DNA of 64,000 bases from Anastrepha obliqua (lineage: Eukaryota > Arthropoda > Insecta > Diptera > Tephritidae), in NCBI RefSeq assembly GCF_027943255.1, contig NC_072897.1:18848044-18912043 (forward strand), written 5' to 3'. Position 1 is the first letter of the stretch, and each line of letters begins with the position of its first letter. Positions 1 to 12,050 of this stretch are shown piece after piece. Position numbers and translations under genes: made by a program. The notes under the pieces were generated by a model, which searched no databases, was not told where the DNA came from, and was given only the letters and a program-made list of their open reading frames with translations.

Positions 1-1376
1 GGTATCAACACAAGTCGTTGCAATTTCCACTGTGTAGGGAAAACACCTTCGTCTAGGCATTTTTGTAGTACCGCAACAAATATTTCGGGACGCAAACGGA
101 TAGCCGCCTTAAGGGCTACATTTGGTATGCCATCCGGCCCCGGTGCTTTTCGGTCGCCGATTTTCTTGCACGCTTCCATTATCTCTATTGCGGATACGAC
201 TGGAATCTGTTGGGTGTTTACGGTATCTGCAGATTCTAATCTATCTATACTCGGTCCCTGGGGAAATAGCGTCACTACAATTCGATTAAGAATAACTGGA
301 CATACGACTGATGGAGCTCGTTGTCCCGCCAGTTTCTTTAGTGCCATTTTGTATGCAGTACCCCATGAGTTTATGTCCGCGTCGTTGCACAGTTGTTTAA
401 AGCTCTCGACTTCACTTTTTTTAATATCTTCTTGTAGCGCTTTCCTTGCCTTTCGAAAGTGCGTAAGCACCGTTTCATAGCAAGCTCTGCCCCTGGACCT
501 TTGCATTTTACGCCGCGCTTGCAGGCAGATCCGTCTCAGTTGCGCTATCTCCTCAGTCCACCAATAGCAGGGCGCTCCTTGTCGATTTGGCCTTCTTATT
601 GGCATTGCTGCATCGCAAGCTTTAGACAAAATGCTCTTTAGTTGTCGAGCTTGCTCACTTGCTGTACCTCGCTCTAAACTTTGGTCGTTTAGTGCGTACC
701 CAAAGGCCTCGGTGTCCATCTTTCTGTCATTCCATTTTGGTCCTACTGGCTTAGATGCGCGTAATCTTTTATTCTTTGCCAGTTCGAATAGAATTGCTTG
801 GTGGTCACTGTGAGTGAATTCCTCACTTACTCGCCACTTAATTTTCTGCAAAAGTGAACTGCTGACAAGTGTTAGATCAATAATCGATCCCGTAATGTCC
901 TTGCGATATGTAAGCGCGCGACCATTATTTGCGATACTAATGTCTACTTTAGCAATGGCTTCTAGCAGGCTACGTCCTCTGGCGTTGGTAAGTCTGCTGC
1001 CCCACTCGGTAGCCCATGCGTTGAAATCACCGCCAATTACCACTGGCGACCTAACTTCGACGTCCCGCGTGAGGTCATCTAGAAACGCTTCGAAGCGCTC
1101 TCGCGTCCATCTAGGCGGGGCATAGCAGCTATACATATAAATGTTGTCCACTTTAGCTCTTACGAAGCCCTCGACTTGATCATAAATCTCTTGGAGAGGG
1201 TGTTTGCGCGTCCAAATGACAGTTTCCATGTCTTTACTGCAACACCATCTAGCGTCCTTTTTAACCCTGAAGGGGTCGCATATTAAGACTACCTCTGCTC
1301 TCTGCTCTATTGCCATCTGAGTAAGCAGGTCCTGTGCTGCTTCGCAGTGGTTTAAGTTAATCTGGATAACTCTCAT
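1..1376 (-). CDS. R1-like ORF2, endonuclease plus start of reverse transcriptase (partial)
   Basis: ORF2 makes the endonuclease/reverse transcriptase that nicks the target and copies the element RNA. I read every codon from the ATG at 1376 down to the window edge and found no stop, giving about 458 residues. The N terminus begins MRVIQINLNHC, typical of the R1 clade. The apurinic-like endonuclease shows GGDFNAW at about 1014-1034 and the SDH motif at 801-809. The reverse transcriptase domain begins with KAPGPDG near 120-160. The ATG overlaps the stop of ORF1 (ATGA), which suggests translation by reinitiation. The palm domain with its YADD box is beyond the window. The frame is still open although ORF1 is damaged, so the copy is fairly young. 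Confidence 0.88.
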   Translation of the reverse strand, partial: MRVIQINLNHCEAAQDLLTQMAIEQRAEVVLICDPFRVKKDARWCCSKDMETVIWTRKHPLQEIYDQVEGFVRAKVDNIYMYSCYAPPRWTRERFEAFLDDLTRDVEVRSPVVIGGDFNAWATEWGSRLTNARGRSLLEAIAKVDISIANNGRALTYRKDITGSIIDLTLVSSSLLQKIKWRVSEEFTHSDHQAILFELAKNKRLRASKPVGPKWNDRKMDTEAFGYALNDQSLERGTASEQARQLKSILSKACDAAMPIRRPNRQGAPCYWWTEEIAQLRRICLQARRKMQRSRGRACYETVLTHFRKARKALQEDIKKSEVESFKQLCNDADINSWGTAYKMALKKLAGQRAPSVVCPVILNRIVVTLFPQGPSIDRLESADTVNTQQIPVVSAIEIMEACKKIGDRKAPGPDGIPNVALKAAIRLRPEIFVAVLQKCLDEGVFPTQWKLQRLVLI

Positions 1377-2728
1377 CTCCTTTGGTCGCTCAGAGCTCTC
1401 TTGAAAACTGGGCATCTACCGCTGCCCGCTATATGCTTAAAGTTGGATTCCCCTCTGGCTTTGCAGAGCATGCATTCTGGGTCCTTGCTGCATTCCTTCG
1501 CGATGTGGCCTTCCTCGCCACACTTTCTACACTGTTTTGAACGATCTGCTTTGTTTTTGCAGTCTCGCCGAATGTGTCCAAACTCTAAGCATTTAGAGCA
1601 TCTTGTTAATATTAGGCGTTCACGGATCCGACAGTTTACCCATCCCACTTTGACTCGTCCAGCAGCGAGAATTTTATTCGCCTCTGCTTCTGTCAGGCTT
1701 AGGACTGCTGTCTGTGTGCCATTGAACGCCTTCCGAATATTTACTACCTCTACAGTAGATGCCCCAATGTCGAATTGATCGCATATAGCGCTTGTTATAT
1801 CTTCTTTGGTAGTGATCTCGTCGATGTCTTTACACTCGAGAACCTTTTTTTGTGTTAGGCTCCGTACCGCCCCTCGTTCTCCAAGTGTATTGCCTATTAT
1901 TGAGGTGAACTCCTTGGTTTGTTTGCCAGCTTTTGATAGCTGGATGAGTATTTCACCCTTTTGCGTTCGCCTTATTTTTGAAACCATTTTACCAAGTTCT
2001 CCGAGTTTGGGGTCGGATTTTACTGACTTCAGTATATCCGCGTAAGAAGTTTCGCCCTTCGCTTCTATCACTATCGCGTCAGGTCTAACTTTCCTAGGTT
2101 TTGCATCCTTTCGCTTGGTCTTCTTAGCCACCGTTGTCCACTCAGTTGCATCCACTGTTTTAGTTTCCCTCCGTGTGGTGGAGGTAGGTGGTGTTCCAGT
2201 AACTTGCTGTACGCCTGTTCTGTTTTTCTCCAAAAGGTTTTGGAGTCAAAACCGCACCATCCAGTTTCCTCTTGGGGTCTGGGTTGTGCCTTAGCCATGG
2301 GGATGTTTGCGAACCGCTACTTTTCCTAATGACCTCCTTGGCTTTTTGGTCTCCCTGCTCGATGGCTGCCAGCTCGTATAGTGCCTTTATACTCTCTATG
2401 GCATCTCGCATAGGCTGGTGTATAGAACGCCTTTTACCCTCCTCCAGCATTTCAACTAGGCTACGTATTTTCTCGCCTAGCCCGCAAAATGCCGTTCGCT
2501 TACTATCCGCGCTGTTCACGATCTTATCTTTCGTCACCTCTGTCTCGTTTTCGCGCGATGCAGCAGCAAGAACAGGAGATCTGAGGGTTTTTGATGACCT
2601 CCGGAATGCATTGACTTCCGCCAATCCGACCTCATTATCTCTACTGCCGTTATTGTTGCCGCTTTTTTGTCTGGTTCGTTGCCACTTAGTAAAGTTGTTG
2701 TTTTTGTTGTTGTTTTGTTTGTCTCCAT
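1373..2728 (-). pseudogene. R1-like ORF1 (Gag-like nucleic-acid chaperone), frameshifted
   Basis: ORF1 proteins coat the element RNA. The main open part (1373-2233) ends with three cysteine/histidine knuckles: CSKCLEFGHIRRDC, CRKCGEEGHIAKEC and a longer third one, CX2C followed by a spaced H and C. The upstream coding continues in another frame from about 2624 to 2160, a charged, helix-rich segment. A plausible N terminus starting METNKTTT at 2728 is again in the frame of the C-terminal part. Two compensating indels, near 2630 and near 2225 next to a T run, would explain this. Alternatively the start is near 2624 with one frameshift. Either way the frame is broken as read. Confidence 0.75.
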
Positions 2729-3280
2729 TTTAAAGGGTCCCCACTCAGGTCCGTTATCTCTAATCGTAGTGTAGTTGCCTTATAACCCCATGGTTGTCTA
2801 TACTATGTAGGGAGGCCATGCGAAGGTTGACACATGTCTTTATGGGTACATGTGTTCAGAGCCGGGTCAGCACTAACCAGGAACAAATTCAACTGGACCT
2901 ACACGACCAAGTGAATGGTGACGCTTAGAGAGCATTACCTGAGGCCTGCCAAGGTTTTAACGGGACGGGGGCTACCGTGACATTAACCCAGGAGTCATTT
3001 CGGCAAGGTATCACCCTTGCCTACTAAAAACCTAGAATAACACAGTAACCAGCCCATGTCGAACTAAATTCCTTTCCATTCCAGTTTCCCATAATTAAGA
3101 TCTTACTGGTCTCGATCTTAATGGGGTCACCCCCGCCGTTTACCATACCTGTTTCCCTCAGTCTATTATAGTTGAGTTAATGCTCATAACTAACAGACTG
3201 GGGTGTGGATTTTAGTCGCCTCTTACGACAGGCATCCATTACCGCGGGAAAATTCTAACCCCTTAACCCGCTGGGCGGTT
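2729..3280 (-). other. GC-rich 5' untranslated leader of the R1-like element
   Basis: No long reading frame is present. The block is much richer in GC than the AT-rich surroundings and ends sharply at the TATG microsatellite. Near its outer end (about 3210-3275) is a compact block around CCTCTTACGACAGGCATCC followed by CCGCGGG. I have the impression that similar blocks recur at the 5' ends of insect non-LTR elements, but I cannot verify this here. It probably holds the internal promoter of the element. Confidence 0.5.
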
Positions 3281-3756
3281 ACATATGTATGTATGTATGT
3301 ACATTTGTATATGAAAAACAATAATGCACAAGCGTAAGAACATCATCTTCCCTTCATACCTACATATGTACATATGCATGTATGCCCAATAACCTTGACT
3401 TATGTACAAATGTACACATGTCATAGCACATCACATTCTTACAAGAAATCAAATATACATACGCACTAGTGAACGAGTTTCTTTCTAACAAGTGCAAAAA
3501 CAATTCTGCTCTATGTATGTATATATACCCACTTTATGTCCTAGCATATACACATACATACATATATAGCTACTTGCCTTCTAAACTTCCTACAAAATAA
3601 TTGTATTCATATGTTACTACATCCATGCACATTCATACATTCAAGCATACATACATATATGCGCGAGCACAGCTCTCCCTTCTTGATTCCGTGTACTTTT
3701 GTCTTTCACCAGTCGATATTCCTAATATTGTACTTACAAAAACATAATTCTTTGAT
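3281..3756 (+). repeat. Left fragment of outer repeat U copy (U1)
   Basis: This stretch is repeated at 7230-7668, 33760-34235 and, inverted, at about 32675-33150. It is AT-rich, full of TATG/TACA runs and has no convincing gene. It breaks off at CTTTGAT, where a second U copy is inserted, and the sequence resumes at 9872 with CTTTGAT. It therefore forms one interrupted unit with 9872-11449 and 20069-20690. Confidence 0.75.
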
Positions 3757-4591
3757 CAGAGAATGTTAATGCAATGAGAAGGTGCAAATGTTACTGTGAG
3801 CTTTTTTTAGTACAATTGAGATTTGAAAGATTTGAAGTAAGGGAATTTAGCACACCGAGTTTATAGACACCTCACTGACTTTTGCCCACACAAAAATTAG
3901 AAACACCACACATCTTTCACCTCAACACACAACGCATTTCTCACCTCGACATTAAACCAATTAAATTTTTACTATTTTCGTATTTTTGAAATAATAAGCG
4001 AATACGTAAAATTTATTAATAATTTTTTTTTTTAATTACATTAAAAAAACGATTTAAAAAAAAAAAAATGTATAAAAAAAAGTTTGCGCCGGGAATTGAA
4101 ATCGAGTCTAACAAGTGGCGAGGAAAAACAGGCGGTGCGTTTATTTCTTCGACTGTTTATTTTTTTACCATTTTGTTACTTTTGAAATGATAAGCGGATA
4201 CATAAAATTTATTACAAATTTTTTTACGATTACATTAAGAAAAAAAAATTTAAAAACGAAAAAAAAAAATTTGATGGCAAGTCACGTGGGGAGGATAAAT
4301 ACGCAGAGCGTTTATTTCTGCGCCTGCGTTGTGAACAAAAGGTTTTGTGCATGCGCGCGACGCGAATAAATTTTAATAAAGTTCTGAAAGTAATTCATGA
4401 AGTTTTTCATTACACACATATGTACATAAATGAACGTATGCTTTATATGTAAATAAATGATGGTATATGATAATATACATAAGTACATAATATGTATGTA
4501 CATGTCAATAGGAGGTATTTGCATTCAGAAAAAAAGAAGGGTTTAAGATAAATCAACACTTATTTTATATTGTATGTCAATTTATAGTTTA

Positions 4592-7212
4592 TAGCAAACC
4601 CGGCCCCCTTCGCTGGGCACACTAAAATAGAATAGATATGGTTTAGAACAGAAAATATATGGTTTTCATATTATTTATTTCTTTATTCTTTATTCAAACG
4701 CTTTGGCATAAACAATATTTTTTGTTTTTCTATTTGTTTTTGAGTAAATATAAAATATAAATTGAAAATCAGGAAAAAAGAAGATTGTTTTTAAATTTCA
4801 AATCAACGCATATGAATAAACAATCGTCTTTTTTCCTGATCATCCATGAATTTTTCGTTTCAATTTATATGTTTTATTAAGCATTGGAGCTTTTTTAACC
4901 ATTATCCATTTATATTTTTCAAAAAAACAAAAAACGAAAAAAATTGTTTTTTTCACGAACACATAATTTCATTCGGATTTCACATTAAATTCTCAAATTT
5001 CGTAAGAAATTATTCACTGTTCCAAAACCCACTCCAAAAAAATTCACAAACAATTTTTACATGTTGCACTTACGTTTTTTCCTTATGGCATCCAAATCAG
5101 AAAGAAATATTGACACATTGTAACTCACACTGTCAATTTGACAGTTCAATTCCGCCCCAAGCGTTAAAAAAGTAAGCGAAATTATGGCCGGCTGAAAAGA
5201 CCGCTGTACCCGTTGCCACTGCTCCGAATTACAACCAAACTTTACGAAACCCATTTTCAATACTTACTTAACATTGTGCATAAGTTTGGTTTAATTCGGT
5301 GCAAAGACACGGCGGGTCCACGTTTTGGCATATATTTCGAGACCCTAGTCATCAATAGGTATGAAAATTACCCCGTATTAAAGCACTTATCAACAGCTTT
5401 CATTTGATACCCGTATTGTACATACACAACCAAAGGTTATCCGGGTCCACGTTTTGACCTATATCTTGAGACCCTAGTCACGCAGCGGGATGAAAAATAC
5501 TCTGTACTAAAGCATTCACCAACAGCTTCCATTTGATATCCATATTGTACAAACACATCCTAGGGTTACCCGGGTCCACGTTTTGACCTATATCTCGAGA
5601 CCCTAGTCACGGAGCGGGATGAAAAATACTCTGTACTAAAGCATTCACCAACAGCTTCCATTTGATATCCATATTGTACAAACACATCCTAGGGTTACCC
5701 GGGTCCACGTGTTGGCCTATATCTCGAGACCCTAGTCACGGAACGGTATGAAAAATACTCTATACTATAGAAATCATCAACAGCTTCCATTTGCTACCCA
5801 TATTGTACAAACACATCCTAGGGTTACCCGGGTCCACGTGTTGGCCTATATCTCGAGACCCTAGTCACGGAGCGGCATGAAAAATACTCTGTACTAAGGC
5901 ATTCACCAACAGCTTCAATTTGATATCCATATTGTACAAACACATTCTAGGCTCCACGTTTTGGTCTCTATCTCGAGACCATAGTCACGGAGCGGCATGA
6001 AAAATACTCTGAACTAAAGCATTCACCAACAGCTTCCATTTGATACCCATGTTGTACATACACATCCGAAGGTTACCCGGGTCCACGTTTTGACCTATAT
6101 CTCGAGCCCTATCCACCAAAATGTATCCAAACTATACGGAAATCATCTTCAATACCTACTTAACAATGTGTGTAAGTTTGGTTTAATTCGGTTCAAAGAC
6201 ACGGCGGGTCCACGTTTTGGCATATATTTCGAGACCCTAGTCATCAATAGGTATGAAAATTACCCCGTATTAAAGCACTTATCAACAGTTTTCATTTGAT
6301 ATCCATATTGTACAAACACATTCTAGGGTCCACGTTTTGGTCTCTGTCTCGAGACCCTAGTCACGCAGCGGATGGAAATACTCTGAACTAAAGCATTCAC
6401 CAACAGCTTCCATTTGATACCCATATTGTACATACACAATCAAAGGTTACCCGGGTCCACGTTTTGACCTATATCTCGAGACCCTATCTACCAATAGGTA
6501 TCCAAACTGTACGGAAACCATCTTCAATACCTCCTTAACAATGTGTGTAAGTTTGGTTTAATTCGGTGAAAAGACACGGCGGGTCCACGTTTTGGCATAT
6601 ATTTCGAAACCCTAGTCATCAATAGGTATGAAAATTACTCCGTATTAAAGCACTTATCAACAGCTTTCATTTGATACCCATATTGTACATACACAACCAA
6701 AGGTTACCCGGGTCCACGTTTTGACCTATATCTCGAGACCCCAGTCACGGAGCGGCATGAAAAATACTCTGTACTAAAGCAATCACCAACAGCTTCAATT
6801 TGATACCCATATTGTGCATACACATCCGAAGGTTATCCGGGTCCACGTTTTGACCTATATCTCGAGCCCTATCCAGCAATAGGTATCCAAACTATACGGA
6901 AACCATCTTCAATACCTTCTTAACAACGTGTGTAAGTTTGGCTTAATTCGGTGCAGACACGGCCGGTTAGCGAACACACACAAAAAGTTGACTTTATTTT
7001 ATATATAAGATTTTTTTCAGTTTGTGTCCGAAAAATCCAAATATCTTACGGAACCCTATTTTTTCCAAAATAAAATGTAATCCGTGTTACTCTTGGATAA
7101 TGTAGTTTTCGAATGGTGAAAGAATTTTTAAAATCGGTCCAGTAGTTTTTGAGCCTATTCGTTACAAACAAACAAACAAACAAAGTTTTCCTCTTTATAA
7201 TATTAGTATAGA
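4592..7212 (-). mobile_element. Non-autonomous Helitron (Helentron/DINE-like), minus strand
   Basis: On the minus strand it starts TCTATACTAATATTATAAAG, directly after an A, and is followed by a TTTG run typical of insect Helitron 5' ends. It ends with a GC-rich block at 4597-4622 and GCTA before T, so the usual CTAG has lost its last base. Removing it rebuilds the repeat U sequence seen uninterrupted at about 33745-33765, and the insertion falls between A and T as Helitrons require. Inside are a leader, an array of 129 bp repeats and an AT-rich tail. It encodes no Rep or helicase, so it depended on another element. Confidence 0.85.
5275..6960 (-). repeat. Tandem array of about 129 bp units inside the Helitron
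   Basis: Successive copies of GGGTCCACGTTTTGACC recur at 5441, 5570, 5699 and 5828, which is exactly 129 bp apart, and continue with small indels to about 6845. Each unit also holds a CTCGAGACCCTAGTCAC box and an ATACTCTGTACTAAAGCA box. Roughly a dozen units are present, some chimeric or shortened. Two or three units of the same family lie in inverse orientation at about 30240-30640. Central tandem repeats are known in Helentron/DINE elements. Confidence 0.85.
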
Positions 7213-8177
7213 TATATTCGACAGCATTTACATACATATGTATGTATGTGCATTTATATATGAAAAACAATAATGCACAAGCGCAAGAACATCATATCAC
7301 ATATGCAAGTATGCCCAAATAACCTTGACTTATGTATGTACACATGTCACAGCACATCACATTCTTCAAATCAATACACATACGCACTAGTGAACGAGTT
7401 TCTTCCTAACAAGTGCAAAAACAATTCTGCTCTATGTATGTATATATACCCACTTTATGTCCTAGCATATATACATACATATACGAGTATACCTACTTGC
7501 CTTCTAAACTTCCTACAAAATAATTGTATTCATATGTTACTACATCCATGCACGTTCATACATTCATGTATACATGCGCGAGCACAGCGCTCCCTTCTTG
7601 CTTTCGTGTACGTTTGTCTTTCACCAGTCGATATTCCTAATATTATACTTACAAAAACACAATACTTTGATAGACGCAAAAGCAGCAGCAAGCGCAACGC
7701 GATGGCCGCTTTGCCACCACACATTCTAAAATGTTCTAGAACACAACAAAAACACATACCTCACATGCGCATGTCGCCCAAAGCTAAAATCTAAGCCTAG
7801 CGACTACAAAAACAAACATTCGTAGACGCAGTCGCAGCAGCCATGATTCTATCAGCGACGGCGCTGAACAATTTAGGACAAAAACAAAAAGTTCATTCAT
7901 AAGTTAGAGCTCATATTTCAATTTCATTCATAAAACGAGCCGCAAATATGCCAATTTTCGCGACCATTCGAAAATAGTCAATATTGGAATATTTCGCGTG
8001 GAGTTATTTGCCAATATTTGATAAATCTTAAATTTTTGTCATGTCGAGTGGCCGCGGCTCCGTATGTATGTATGCACCCTTATATGTATGTAAATATGTC
8101 TTCTGACTGTGCGACAGTCGCGAGTTAATGCGACTTCCAGCGAATCACACATTGCTGTCCGCAAAGCCGCATATATG

Positions 8178-8571
8178 TACCCTATGATCAAAAAGTACCG
8201 GGAATGTTTAAATAAAACATAACAGAGTTAAACTTAAGGCAAATTTATATTATCACCTTCAAAATATGACCCGTCTGAAGCAACACACATGTGCCAACGT
8301 TTAACCCAGTCCTCCAAACACCCCCGGCAGGCCGATTTGTATTCTCTTTGATCAGTGCGATGGCGCGTTATCATCATGCAAAATCTGAGAATTGTTTGCT
8401 CACATTTCCGGCGGTTTGCACCACACAGCATCTCTCTAAGGTTTCAAAACGGATAAATAATATTCTCTATTGACTGTCTGGCCCGATGGAAGGTACTCAT
8501 GGTGGACTATGCCTTGGCAATCGAAGGAAACAGTCAAAATCACCTTCCCGGTTCTTTTTGCTCATAGGGTA
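8178..8571 (-). mobile_element. Internally deleted mariner inside U (copy 1)
   Basis: The ends are inverted repeats beginning TACCCTATGATCAAAAAGTA on the left and TACCCTATGAGCAAAAAGAA read inward from the right. On the minus strand the interior encodes only broken C-terminal mariner transposase, ending RWHMCVASDGSYFEGDN. The 5' two thirds of the gene are gone and the terminal repeat adjoins the middle of the coding region. The flanking U sequence is the same in every copy, so this was a single ancient insertion spread by U. Confidence 0.8.
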
Positions 8572-9871
8572 TACACATCCCATCTTCTCACTGACGGACA
8601 AGAAGACGGTCGCAGTTGTTGTTTTTTATATGCATACATTTTGCGTTCGTTGAAGGTTTGTATATATTTATATATATTTATATACATATGCGTGTATGCG
8701 CGTTTGGCTTTCTGGATGCATCCATGGATATTATAATATTTTTTCATCAATATGTGTATGTAAGTAGTACAGATTTGACTGCAGAGATTAAATATAGGAA
8801 TGCATATTCATATGATTGCCTTCATGGCTGTTTTACATATAAATTAATTCAAAAGAAGTATGAATAATGTTATATAGAAAATAAATTTATAAATAACAGG
8901 TATTAGGAAAGCTGAATACACTATTTTAAATCAATTCTAATTAAACCAAATACAAAAAATTAAATAAAAGTATCGAAGAAAGAAAAGTGGGTACAGGACT
9001 TGAACTTGAGTCAAATATGTGACGATGTACTGCATATACGACACGTCTTTCACGATTGCGCTAATCTATAATTACTAATAAACTTTTCTAAATCACTCAT
9101 TTATTCGATTCGCAGTTTTATATGCACATATTCTGCGATAGTTGAAAGTTTGTATATGCATATGTATCTGTGTATGCGCGTTTGGCTTTCTGGACGGATA
9201 TTAGAATGATATTTTCTCATCAATATAATTTGGATTTGATGAAAGAGATTAAAGACATATGTACATAGTTTTTGTTTTGATTGATTTATATAAAAATCAG
9301 GTCATATCCAGTATGAACTATTTTATACCGAAAAGAAATTTCCATTTATGAAATACAAAAAAAAACAGTATTTTAAAGAAATTTTAATTAAAATAAACTC
9401 AAAAATTTTACTAAACTTTCCTGGTTTGAATTGTAAAAAAAAATGTGCAAGAAAAAAAATATGACTTCAGTACTAGAACCTGAATTAAATACGTGCCAAA
9501 AAACAAAACGAATAATTCCGCCGACTTTAGCTTCTGCACCACAAATTAATTGCCGCGCGGCCTTCTTAATCGCAAATTTATTCGCTTCGCTGTGGGCATG
9601 AAATAAGTCGATTTCCTTAGTAGTGTGCCGAAAAATCTTATGAAATTCCTCAGTAGTTTGGTAAACGCAGAAAAAATCTGAATTCCTGTCCTAGCGTGGT
9701 AAGTAAATATAGAAACCCTCCACTCGCGTCACTCGCGTGGTAAATATCTGCAATTCCCCACTCGTGAGGAAAGTTGAATTTGAAATTACCTTAGTTTGAA
9801 TCTAAAAATTAGTACTCGAAAAAAGCTCATTTAACATTTGCTCCTTCTCATTGCATTAACATTCTCTGCTT
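8572..9871 (+). repeat. Right part of repeat U copy U2
   Basis: The sequence has no gene. It contains two tRNA-like boxes on the minus strand (about 8993-9075 and 9465-9545, best read in the inverted copy at 21000-21560) and the right terminal inverted repeat at about 9820-9871. Similar stretches occur at 10788-11449 plus 20069-20690, 35168-35811 plus 38671-39316, 45110-46402 and 58059-59359. Confidence 0.75.
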
Positions 9872-11449
9872 TGATAGACGCATATGCACACATTCTAAAA
9901 TGTTCTAGAACACAACAAAAACATATACCTCACATGCGCATGTCGCCTAAAGCTAAAATCTAAGCCTAGCGACTACAAAAACAAAATACATTCGTAGACG
10001 CAGTCGCAGCGGCCATGATTCTATCAGCGACGGCGCTGAACAATTTAGAACAAAAACAAATAGTTCATTCATAAGTTCAAGCTCATATTTCAATTTCATT
10101 CGTAAAACAAGCCGCCCATATGCCAATTTTCGCGACCATTCGAAAATAGTCAATATTGGAATATTTCGCGTGGAATTATTTGCCAATATTTGATAAATCT
10201 TGAATTTTTGTCATGTCAGTGGCCGCGGCTCCGTATGTATGCATGCACCCTTATATGTATGTAGATATGTCTTCTAACTGTTCGACAGTCGCGAGTTAAT
10301 GCGACTTAGATTCCTTGAACAAATCCAGCGAATCACACATTTCTGTTCGCAAAGCCGCATATATGTACCCTATGTTCAAAAAGTACCGGGAATGTTTAAA
10401 TAAAACATAACAGAGTTAAATTTAAGGCAAATTTATATTATCTCCTTCAAAATATGAACCGTCTGGAGCAACACACATGTGCCAACGTTTATTCCAGTCC
10501 TCCAAACACCCCCGGCAGGCCGACATGGCCTTCAGCTCCTTCGTCGTATTCTCTTTGATCTTTTTGATCGGTGCGATGGCACGTTATCATCTCGGAAAAT
10601 CCAGGAATTGTTTGCTCACATTTCCGGCCGTTTGCAACATACAGCATCTCTCAAAGGCTCCAAAACGGATAAATAATATTCTTTATTGACTGTCTGGCCC
10701 GATGGAAGGTACTCATGGTGGACTACGCCTTGGCAATCGAAGGAAACAGTCAACATCACCTTCGCGGTTCTTTTTGCTCATAGGGTATACATATCCCATC
10801 TTTTCACTGACGGACAAGAAGACGGTCGCAGTTGTTTTTTTTTTTGTATGCATACATTTTGCGTTCGTTGAAGGTTTGTGTATATTATATTTATTAATAT
10901 TTATATACATATGCGTGTATGCGCGTTTGGCTTTCTGGATGCATCCATGGATATTATAATATTTTCTCATCAATATGTGTATGTAAGTAGTTCAGATTTG
11001 ACTGAAGAGATTAAATATAGGAATGCATATTCATATGATTGCCTTTATGGCTGTTTTACATATAAATTCAAAAAGAGTATGAATAATGTTATATGGAAAA
11101 TAAATTTCTAAATAACAGGTATTAGAAAAACCTGAATACACTATTTTAAATCAATTGTAATTAAACCAAATACAAAAAATTAAATAAAAATATCGAACAA
11201 AGAAAAGTGGGTACAGGACTTGAACCTGAGTCTAATATGGAACGATGTACTGCATACACAACACGTCTTTCACGATTGCGCTAATCTATAATTACTAATA
11301 AACTTTTCTAAATCACTCATTTATTCGATTCGCAGTTTTATATGCACATATTCTACGTTAGTTGAAAGTTTGTATGCGTAATTGTATGCATATGTATCTG
11401 TGTATGTGCGTTTGGCTTTCTGGACGGATATTAGAATGATATTTTCTCA
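9872..11449 (+). repeat. Middle part of outer repeat U copy (U1)
   Basis: It continues the unit broken at 3756, starting at CTTTGATAGACGC. It holds the second deleted mariner and stops at TTTTCTCA, where the large Helitron is inserted. The unit resumes at 20069 with TCAATATAATTTGG. No host gene is visible. Confidence 0.75.
10366..10787 (-). mobile_element. Internally deleted mariner inside U (copy 2)
   Basis: It has the same terminal repeats and C-terminal transposase remnant as the copy at 8178, but keeps about 28 bp more of the interior, including the GCCATGTCGGCCTGCC segment. It is non-coding as it stands. Confidence 0.75.
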
Positions 11450-12050
11450 TCTATAGTATTATTTTAAAACATGGCGCTTATTCTGGCTAAACTACAATAT
11501 GTACAGATATGAAATATATATCAAAAGAAAGGTTTGATGAGCATATTTCCGGACAATTATAAAAATTAAAATTGGTTAATTTATTCATGAAATATTTGCG
11601 TGTAAAGTTATCAAAATTTTAATATTGATAACAGCGATGTCTATGCAAAGCGGGATGACACACAAATATACGCATATACTCGTTTGTTTAGCTCTCTTTC
11701 TAATGAGGACAGCATTGTATGGGCAAAGAACTCTTTAATTTGTTTTTGGCCAAAACTTGCACTTTGCTCCATTATCTTCTTCTATCTTCTATAGTATTAT
11801 TTTAAAACATGGCTCTTATTCTGACTAAACTATTATACAATATGTACAGATATGAAATATATATCAAAAGAAAAGATTTGACGAGTATGTTTGAAAAAAA
11901 TCATAAAAATTAAATTGGTTCATTTATTAATGAGATATTCGTATGTAAAGTTATTAACATTTTCATATTGATCACAGTATGTCTATGCAAAGAGTAAAAT
12001 TAATTTTGTGAGCGGGATTACGACACATACAAGAGCACTTATAAATGCTA
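11450..12050 (+). repeat. Doubled 5' terminus of the Helitron
   Basis: TCTATAGTATTATTTTAAAA occurs at 11450 and again at 11788. The following 200-plus bases are also related (CATGGC, CAATATGTACAGATATGAA, TATGCAAAG). The two copies differ at many positions, so the duplication is old. The stretch 12050-12207 after it is non-coding Helitron sequence. Confidence 0.75.

Larger units (their letters stand above)
1..3280 (-). mobile_element. R1-clade non-LTR retrotransposon, 5' part
   Basis: The minus strand carries, from right to left, a GC-rich 5' leader, a Gag-like ORF1 with three CCHC-type knuckles and the start of ORF2 with endonuclease and early reverse transcriptase. ORF1 and ORF2 overlap by ATGA at 1373-1376. 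The order and the three knuckles fit the R1 clade. The element runs off the left edge, so its 3' end is unseen. Its 5' end adjoins a TATG-rich stretch of repeat U at about 3281. No 28S rDNA lies beside it, so this copy is outside the rDNA site used by R1 itself. Confidence 0.85.
3757..9871 (+). mobile_element. Repeat U, full copy with terminal inverted repeats (U2)
   Basis: The left end reads CAGAGAATGTTAATGCAATG and the right end is its inverse, finishing CATTGCATTAACATTCTCTG. The similarity extends about 40-60 bp inward with some differences. The 7 bp CTTTGAT lies on both sides. The CAGAG start resembles hAT elements such as hobo and Hermes, but the 7 bp direct repeat is one short of the 8 bp expected for hAT. 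There is no transposase gene. Without the nested Helitron (4592-7212) the unit is about 3.5 kb. It sits inside another copy of the same repeat, so it is self-nested. Its first 300 bp (about 3800-4080) are not seen in the other copies. Confidence 0.7.

Noticed and set aside
5275..6960. CRISPR-like array
   Set aside because: The 129 bp units are contiguous tandem repeats without unique spacers, inside a Helitron in an animal genome.
7273..7794. 173-codon open frame in repeat U, with relatives at 33886-34353
   Set aside because: It is built from TATG/TACA microsatellite, is broken in other U copies and has no family resemblance.
10477..10959. Overlapping plus-strand open frames repeated in all U copies (MCQRL..., MPTFN..., MTVWP...)
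   Set aside because: They are antisense to the degenerate mariner transposase on the other strand; the mariner reading has recognisable family motifs.
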